A DNA stretch of 64,000 bases from Castanea sativa (taxonomy: Eukaryota; Streptophyta; Magnoliopsida; Fagales; Fagaceae), in contig NC_134013.1 in the NCBI RefSeq assembly GCF_040712315.1, forward strand, positions 88,914,001 through 88,978,000. Direction: 5' to 3'. Positions 58,166 through 64,000 of this stretch are shown piece after piece. The notes beneath the pieces were generated by a model. It worked only from the letters and a program-made list of their open reading frames with translations. It was not told the origin of the DNA and did no database searches. Within the stretch, counting starts at the first letter, position 1. Each line of letters starts with the position of its first letter. Made by a program: the position numbers and the translations under genes.

Positions 58166-58789
58166 CTTAACTTTATTCATTCATTTTATAGACCACGAGG
58201 ATCTAAACTCCCAAATCAACATGGACTTTATTGAAACCATAAAAAAAACAAAAAAAACATGGATTTTATTGAATGAATTAAACACGTGTGGCACTTATGT
58301 TGTACTTAATGAAAAATTCAAATAGAGAGACTCCTTATGCAAATGAAATATAATTTTAAGAAGTAAAATTCAAATTCTGAAATTTTATAATGTAAAATAC
58401 AAAAACTCCCATAAGTCTTGCTGGAAATTCTAAAATTTCTTGAATAGCATATCTCGTAGAATTTCAAAATAAATTAAAACATCCCTAGTAAATATTTATG
58501 TGGTTAAATTTGTTTCAGTAACTTGTGCAAATGATATAATTATAACTATAAAAAAAAAAATTGATCTTTTAAGTATGGATTAATTTTCCCTTTTTTTGGG
58601 GATATCTAAAAGACAAAAATTTCCTTTCTAGTGTGGGTTACAATTTACATCATGAATAATTACCAACTAAAAAATCAGCACACTTACGAAATGTATTTAT
58701 TTTATTCATTTGATCTTTTTTTTCCCCAAATATTTATTTCAAAGTAATTAAAAGTCTAAAAGAGGTAGGATTTCCATCTCTATATAGTT

Positions 58790-60471
58790 TCACTTTGACA
58801 CAGAAAATTTGCAACAGCAATGGAACAAGGAAGTGGGCAAGCAGCAACTATCGGCGTATTTTGGAGACTTCTCAGAGCATTTTTTGGAACATTTCTTAGG
58901 TGTACAGGGAGGAATGACATTGAAAGTATCTCCATCTGAGCATACTGGAGGAACTGTTTTCAAAACCAAGTAAAAAGGAAACCATTAGATATGTACCTAA
59001 ATGTTTTCAAATTCCAAACAAAAATGTAACAAATGAAGATTTATGTTGGCTTTTTACTAAACCAGTAGTGAATTTAACAATCAGCCAAACAGAGAGAAAA
59101 GTAATCCATTCTATGAAAATTTAATACTGCATTATAGGCTTGACTTGATAATAATTTTATTAATTTGCAACTATGAAGGGAATCCCACGACTTTATGGTT
59201 TGACCCAAAAATGAAGTGATAATTAGATTTTGAGGTTTGTTTGTTTTTGCTTTTAGAGTGGTCAAAAGACTCAAAACCTGCTTTAGCCTATAAAAGTTTT
59301 TTTTTTTTTTTTTTTTTCCACTAAAGAACTTTAAGGGGTCATTGATGCTGAAAACAGTATTAAGACATTTGTTTTAGAAGAAATATATTATGTCATAAAA
59401 TATCAAGGAAGACTGTTCATATCTTCTTGAAGTATAAAAAAAAGTCAGGCGGAACATCTTCCATCCAAACTACCAAATGAGAAGAAAAAATAGCTCTTCG
59501 TGCTAGTGAATGTGCAATTGTACCTACGTACATATTAAGACCAAAGTTAAAATTAAGAGGTTTTAAGATGACTCTTTATGATATAATGTTCATGATTTAT
59601 AAATTCATAACTTCAATATACTATTCATCATAATCTACCAAATATTCACTATGGGTGCGTTTGTGTAGCAGCTACGGCTGCATCTGTGTAGCGTTTTTTT
59701 TGGTTGGTCCCATGGCACGGTTCATGGACCAGCTAAGTGATAAAAATGCATAAATAGTAATTTGGAGCAATAAAAAATATTTTGAACAGTGTTTTCAGCA
59801 ATAAGTTTTTAGTTTTTAGCAAAAAGTTTATAATTTTTAACAAAATAAGCAGTATTACGCACACTATATATCCTTTTAGTTATAACTTAATTTCACAAAA
59901 GCTATACTAATAAAACTCACTAATTAAAATTATAATTCCTACAACAATGCAACATAAGCACAAAGAAGATGAAGAGATTCCTTTAAAAACAAAACCAGAA
60001 GGAAAAACTAAAACTTATTTACACTCCGAACATTTTATTTTTTATTTTTTTGAATGTTAGGTTTGTTTCTACAATTTTATTTATAAATAATCATATGGAC
60101 TATAAAATATGGACAAAGTTAGCTACAAAATTGGTTGTAACCTAAGACTACAACCTTACTCAATATCTTTTTATTGAAGGTGAATTTTGACAAATCCACC
60201 ATTGAATTATATTTTCTTCTTATGTTCTCTGTGCTTGCAAAATTTCAAGAAAATTAAGGATCAATAATTATGTCATTAATAAATTGTTTAAGTTGCAAGT
60301 TTCTGTAGTTTAAAATTATGCAAACAATATAATCTCATAGATCATATAGTAAACAATATCCGATTGGCATAAAATTTGATGTGTATTAAGAGTGTAAAGA
60401 ACATACAATTCAATAGTTAGATTTTCGAACTATGTTGTAATGTTAATAATATTGAGTAAAATTGTATTCTT

Positions 60472-60519
<48 letters not shown>

Positions 60520-60934
60520 TAATAGGCAAAACCACGAAAAAATCCAATCAAATTCTATATTAGAGTCTAATTTTGGGCCACGTGTCTTATCTTTTTTTTT
60601 TTTTTAGAAAGAGTTTTAACCTATGACGTCTGCTCCCGATGATAGCTCTTTATCATCAGACCAAAACACCAATCAGTTTTTGGTGTAGACGGGGATTGAA
60701 CCCCAGATCTCTTATATAATAATCAGAAACTTTACCAGTTGAGCTAACTGGAACCCACGTCTTATCTTATTTTTAAATTTGTGTTTTAAGTAAATTATTA
60801 GGTACAAAAATCAAAGAATCTAAATATAATTATATTCCAAATTAAAGTTTAATTTTGCACTATGTATTCTATCAAATTTTTTAATTTTTATGGCAAGTAA
60901 ATTATTAAATACAAAAATCGAAGAATTAAGATCC

Positions 60935-61005
<71 letters not shown>

Positions 61006-61199
61006 GTAAGGAACTTCTTTTTTTCGGTAAACCATGAGAAATGCATTAAGAACTAAGCATTTACAAATGTAAGGAACTTCTACTTACAACAAACTGCGGC
61101 ATTGGTAACCGGATTGCCACTTGAAAAGGCGAGCACCGTACTACCACTTGAAAAAACTAAGAAAAACACCATAAGTGGGAAAGCAAAAAAATACTTCAT
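58790..61199 (-). CDS. defensin-like (DEFL) cysteine-rich secreted peptide, gene B
   Basis: Two exons: 61145-61199 and 58790-58953. The donor is CAAGTG|GTAGTA and the acceptor GGTTTTGAAAACAG|; both are phase 1 and the joined frame is 72 aa ending TGA. Exon 1 encodes a signal peptide (MKYFFAFPLMVFFLVFSS). The mature part has nine cysteines spaced C-x11-C-x4-C-x3-C-x10-CC-x7-CCC, again with the C-x3-C and C-x-C pairs of the CS-alpha-beta fold. The TATA box TTATAAATAACTAC (61253-61266), leader, introns and 3' flank align with gene A, so the pair arose by tandem duplication. The exon 2 sequences are much more diverged than the signal exon and introns. Its function is unknown. The intron holds a MITE, a SINE and CA/TA runs. 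Confidence 0.8.
59655..59880. mobile_element. MITE, family C copy, in DEFL B intron
   Basis: GGGTGCGTTTGTGTAGCAGC at the left, GGTTCATGGACCAGC and TGAACAGTGTTTTCAGCAA inside. It resembles 15588-15838, but the right TIR is decayed. Confidence 0.5.
60473..60516. repeat. (CA)n microsatellite
   Basis: About 21 CA units in the DEFL B intron. Confidence 0.95.
60592..60758 (-). mobile_element. tRNA-derived SINE, family S2 copy 2, in DEFL B intron
   Basis: Minus-strand GTGGGTTCCAGTTAGCTCAA (60758), B-box GGGGTTCAATCCCC, ACACCAAAAACTGATTGGTG, then a tail seen as a T run at 60592-60605. Flanks ACGTGTCTTATCT and ACGTCTTATCT are the probable target duplication. It is about 85-90 percent similar to 56613-56745 by eye. 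Confidence 0.88.
60938..61002. repeat. (TA)n microsatellite
   Basis: About 32 TA units, 143 bp downstream of the exon 1 donor of DEFL gene B. Confidence 0.95.
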
Positions 61200-61269
61200 T
61201 TTGATAAAGAAAAATGCACCTGTGTGTTATGCAGGCTTTCGACCTCAATAATGTAGTTATTTATAAGTC

Positions 61270-62940
61270 AATGCTAATTCCTTTTAGGAAAAAAAAAATC
61301 AATGCTAATTCATTGCATGTAAAAAGTACACATCAATTTTGTCATTTTTTTTCTTAAATTTCCCGACTAATTAATTACTATTAATTCTACAATATTTTGG
61401 AAATATAATAATGGTTTATTCATCTTATATTAAAGTGTTATCGACAAATTTGAGCTATTATTATTGCCAAATTAGGACAAATCAAATGAATCTTGATACA
61501 TATAAGTAGAAATATATCATGAAACTCCTAATGTATAAAAAACAAAATTGGTCGAAAAATATTATAAAAAAAATGTGGACTCTTCCATTTGGTATATTTG
61601 GTGCTTCCAATTCTTGACAAGTAGAAAATTCCTCATGAGTGATGCTACGAATTACTTCATAATTGGATATTGCTTTCCAATTGGATTTAGTTCAATAAAA
61701 TTTACTTACTTTTTTCTCCAAAAAAAAGTCTTACAACAAATTATTGTCACCAATTATAAAAATTTTATTCATATATATCTATTTTTTAGTTGTTGAAGTG
61801 GAATGAATCACATTCATTATTATGTTAGTTTGTAAGGTTTTTATAATAAACTCTAGTTTGTAAAGGTTTTTGCATTTTCCAGTTTCTTGTTTTGTTTAGA
61901 ATGATATAACTTACCAATGCCAAATGTCAAACAACAATTTGTACACATCACACATTTGGTGTCTATTAGGTTTATAAGTCTTGTTAACAGGTGTCCTTAG
62001 GGCATCTTTTAATGGGTTATTTGAGAAAAGTTTTGATAACACTTTTATGGAAAATATAAAAAGTTATGAAAAAGAATAAGTTGTCTTTTTTATTTTTCCA
62101 TAAAATGTTTGTAAATATATTTCATAAACTAATGCCCTTGGGGCATTTGTTAACTTTTCCTTAGGTTTATTGCTTATAGCCCATGGGCGGCTCTAGGTAC
62201 AGTACCCCCTGAGCTGGGCTAAAAAAAAAATTATATAAATTTTTTATTTGACCCTCTTAAAATAAAATTTTGAACCTGAACCAATTTTTTTTTTTTTTTT
62301 TTTAAGCCCAACTGAAATAAACTTGAATATAATCATCTTGACAATATCTTGGTCTTTTTAAACACAAAAAAAAAAAAAAACCCCATAACAAACCAATTTA
62401 ATCTAAAATATGGGAAAGAAATAGTAAGCCTAACAACAAAAGTATAAATTTGTTCATCTTAAATCTTAAAAAAAAAAAAAAAATTAAGATCTCGCTTGGA
62501 GTTCACTTAACAACAATAATTAAAAGATTTATTGTATTTAAAAACAATAGATGATTTCAATGATTTAATCTTAGTAATAATAATAATAAGTATGTGTTGA
62601 AACTAAAAATATACTTTATAAAAAAAAAAGTGTCATAGGTACTTGTATTTACACCGCGTGTGAACTAAACAATAGGATAGGTTCAAAGGTCATGCATAGT
62701 CATCTACAAAAAGTTGACTAGCTTATACTAAAAACAAACAAAATAAAAATAAAAGCCACGTGAGTGGTCTGTTGCCTACTACCTATGAAAAGGAAAAGAT
62801 AAAAACAAAACAAGTAAAAAAAAAAAACTGAAAAGTGAAATGGGAAATGGGAAATGGCATAACCAGAAAACAAGGAAAGTGAGCCTGAAAAGTTGAAATG
62901 TGGAGATGTTACCAGCGGAAAAGAGGGAATTTAGAGTGGG
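61270..62940. other. AT-rich intergenic DNA, no convincing gene
   Basis: The open frame 61548-61796 has no family resemblance. GGGCGGCTCTAGGTAC near 62185 resembles a hAT-type end, but its partner was not found. A and T homopolymers are frequent. Confidence 0.5.
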
Positions 62941-62984
62941 ACGGAATGAATAAAAGAGCAAAACGCTGAGTAGTGGGCACGGCT

Positions 62985-63253
62985 GAACACAGAATTAGGA
63001 GTTATGGAGAGAAAAACTGACGCAAACTACTCCATGAGCTGATCAGTTGAGAGAAAAAGAAGGGAGCAACTTCTTTGGAGTCTCTCTATAATTGAGAGGC
63101 ACGCACAAGTTAAAAAAAGAGAGGGCAGAGACACGGAAATAGAAAGAGAAGCATGCACAAACACAAAAGGAGAGCCATTACACTCACAGCAAAGACAGAG
63201 AGAGGAAAAAAAGAGAGAGTAACATCAAGCAAAGGAGGAATAGCATAGGTTTG
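62985..63253 (+). other. putative untranslated first exon of a gene leaving the window
   Basis: A purine-rich GA/CA block unlike its AT-rich flanks ends at AGCATAG|GTTTGTATGTG, a good splice donor (about 63250). No long frame is present. The sequence to the right looks intronic. A coding exon may lie beyond 64000. The call rests on composition and one splice site only. Confidence 0.3.
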
Positions 63254-63289
63254 TATGTGAGATTTCATCAGTCCCTTTCTTCTTATAGG

Positions 63290-63500
63290 GTCTGTTTAGA
63301 TAGAACTTATTGCTGAAAACTGAAAACACTGTAGCAAAATAATTTTTAAAGGGTAAAAATCACTGTTCATTCCAAAAGTTACTGTTCATTAGCCTAAAAT
63401 CACTGTTCATGACCAATGAACAGTAACAAACACGCGTTGAAAAAAAAAAAAAAAAAAAAGCAAAACTTGGACGTGGACGGGCTATCCAAACGCCCTCTAA
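63290..63500. mobile_element. MITE, family C copy, near window end
   Basis: AGGGTCTGTTTAGATAGAAC at the left and GGGCTATCCAAACGCCCTCT at the right are inverted ends. Inside are AAAACACTGTAGCAAAATAA and repeated CACTGTTCAT. Confidence 0.7.
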
Positions 63501-63564
63501 ATCTCTCTCTCTTTCTCAAATTTGAATTTTTGCTTGGTAATGCAAATAGGCTCAAGTTTCATGA

Positions 63565-63851
63565 GGAGTTCCTAACTCCATGCATGAAGCTTTAAATACG
63601 AGTCCTTGACTCATAACTCCTATTTGTACATTACCAAATAAAAATTCTCTCAAGTTGTGGTATAATGTTCTCTTTAATTGAAATTCTTGATTCTACTAAA
63701 CTAATAAAGTCCTTGACTCTATCCCATCAATAAAGTCCTTGACTTTACAAAAATATTGGAGTCCTTGACTCCATCCCATCATTGGAGTCCTCGACTCCAC
63801 AAAAATAATGGAATCCTTGACTCTAATTTTTTTAGTGGAGTCCTTGACTCT
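63565..63851. repeat. array of short GAGTC-CTT-GACTC palindromes
   Basis: Eight near-palindromic 13-15-mers of the form GGAGTC-CTT-GACTCC occur at 63565-63579, 63600-63612, 63706-63720, 63732-63746, 63758-63772, 63784-63798, 63810-63824 and 63837-63851. The last six have a near-regular 26-bp spacing. They could form a row of short hairpins. No coding function is apparent. Confidence 0.8.
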
Positions 63852-64000
63852 ACCATATTAATCATGACAAATTCTTTGGGATTATTAATTCCTTAATCAA
63901 AATTAGAGTTAATAATTCCTAAAATAAAATGACCATAAAAATTGATTTAAGGAAATTCTCCAATTCCAAATATGTTCACAATGATTAGATTGCTTCAAAG

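Noticed and set aside
63565..63851. CRISPR-like array (regular repeats)
   Set aside because: Plant nuclear DNA, palindromic 15-mers with 11-bp spacers and no cas genes; treated as a palindrome array.

Overview
The window is nuclear DNA of a flowering plant. It has GT-AG introns, plant-type Ty1/copia and Ty3/gypsy retrotransposons, tRNA-derived SINEs, hAT-, Mutator- and Helitron-like elements, long AT microsatellites, an ACD6-like ankyrin/PGG gene and two defensin-like genes. The repertoire looks like a woody eudicot. A Fagaceae source (oak, chestnut) is my impression from repeat style and is not proven.

Layout. 1-2230: minus-strand Gypsy gag and 5' LTR. 2369-3866: Mutator-like element with ~310-bp inverted repeats. 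4396-7818: candidate Helitron containing a solo LTR (5820-7192). 9721-15302: the clearest host gene, a three-exon minus-strand ankyrin-repeat/PGG membrane protein whose 3.1-kb intron holds SINEs and MITEs. 15.6-18.6 kb: MITEs, one split by a solo LTR. 18.95-23.54 kb: second minus-strand Gypsy element (5' LTR, PBS, gag, protease, RT, RNase H), truncated before integrase. 23.55-24.57 kb: decayed copia pol. 23.9-30.5 kb and 43.0-47.96 kb are two diverged copies of one multi-kilobase segment, each carrying hAT, Helitron-like and TIR elements. Between them, at 30759-40736, lies a non-autonomous Gypsy element bounded by an ATAAC target duplication; its left LTR was split by a complete but dead copia element (30795-34968, GACTA duplication). 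It keeps gag fused in frame to the integrase C-terminus and carries an antisense coiled-coil ORF.

41.0-43.0 kb may be the 5' end of a host gene cut off by the duplicated segment. 47.97-51.03 kb holds two solo LTRs and a SINE. 53.3-61.2 kb holds a tandem pair of two-exon defensin-like (DEFL) genes on the minus strand: a signal-peptide exon, a 2-3 kb transposon-filled intron and a cysteine-rich exon. They are invisible as single ORFs. The right edge (63.0-64.0 kb) looks like the untranslated first exon of a plus-strand gene followed by an intron-like stretch with an array of short palindromes.

The genes do not form a pathway. The three intact-looking host loci (ankyrin/PGG and two DEFLs) belong to families used in cell-surface defence or signalling and that typically expand in clusters; the rest is nested transposon sequence. 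Splice models come from reading consensus sites and phase, not from transcript data.
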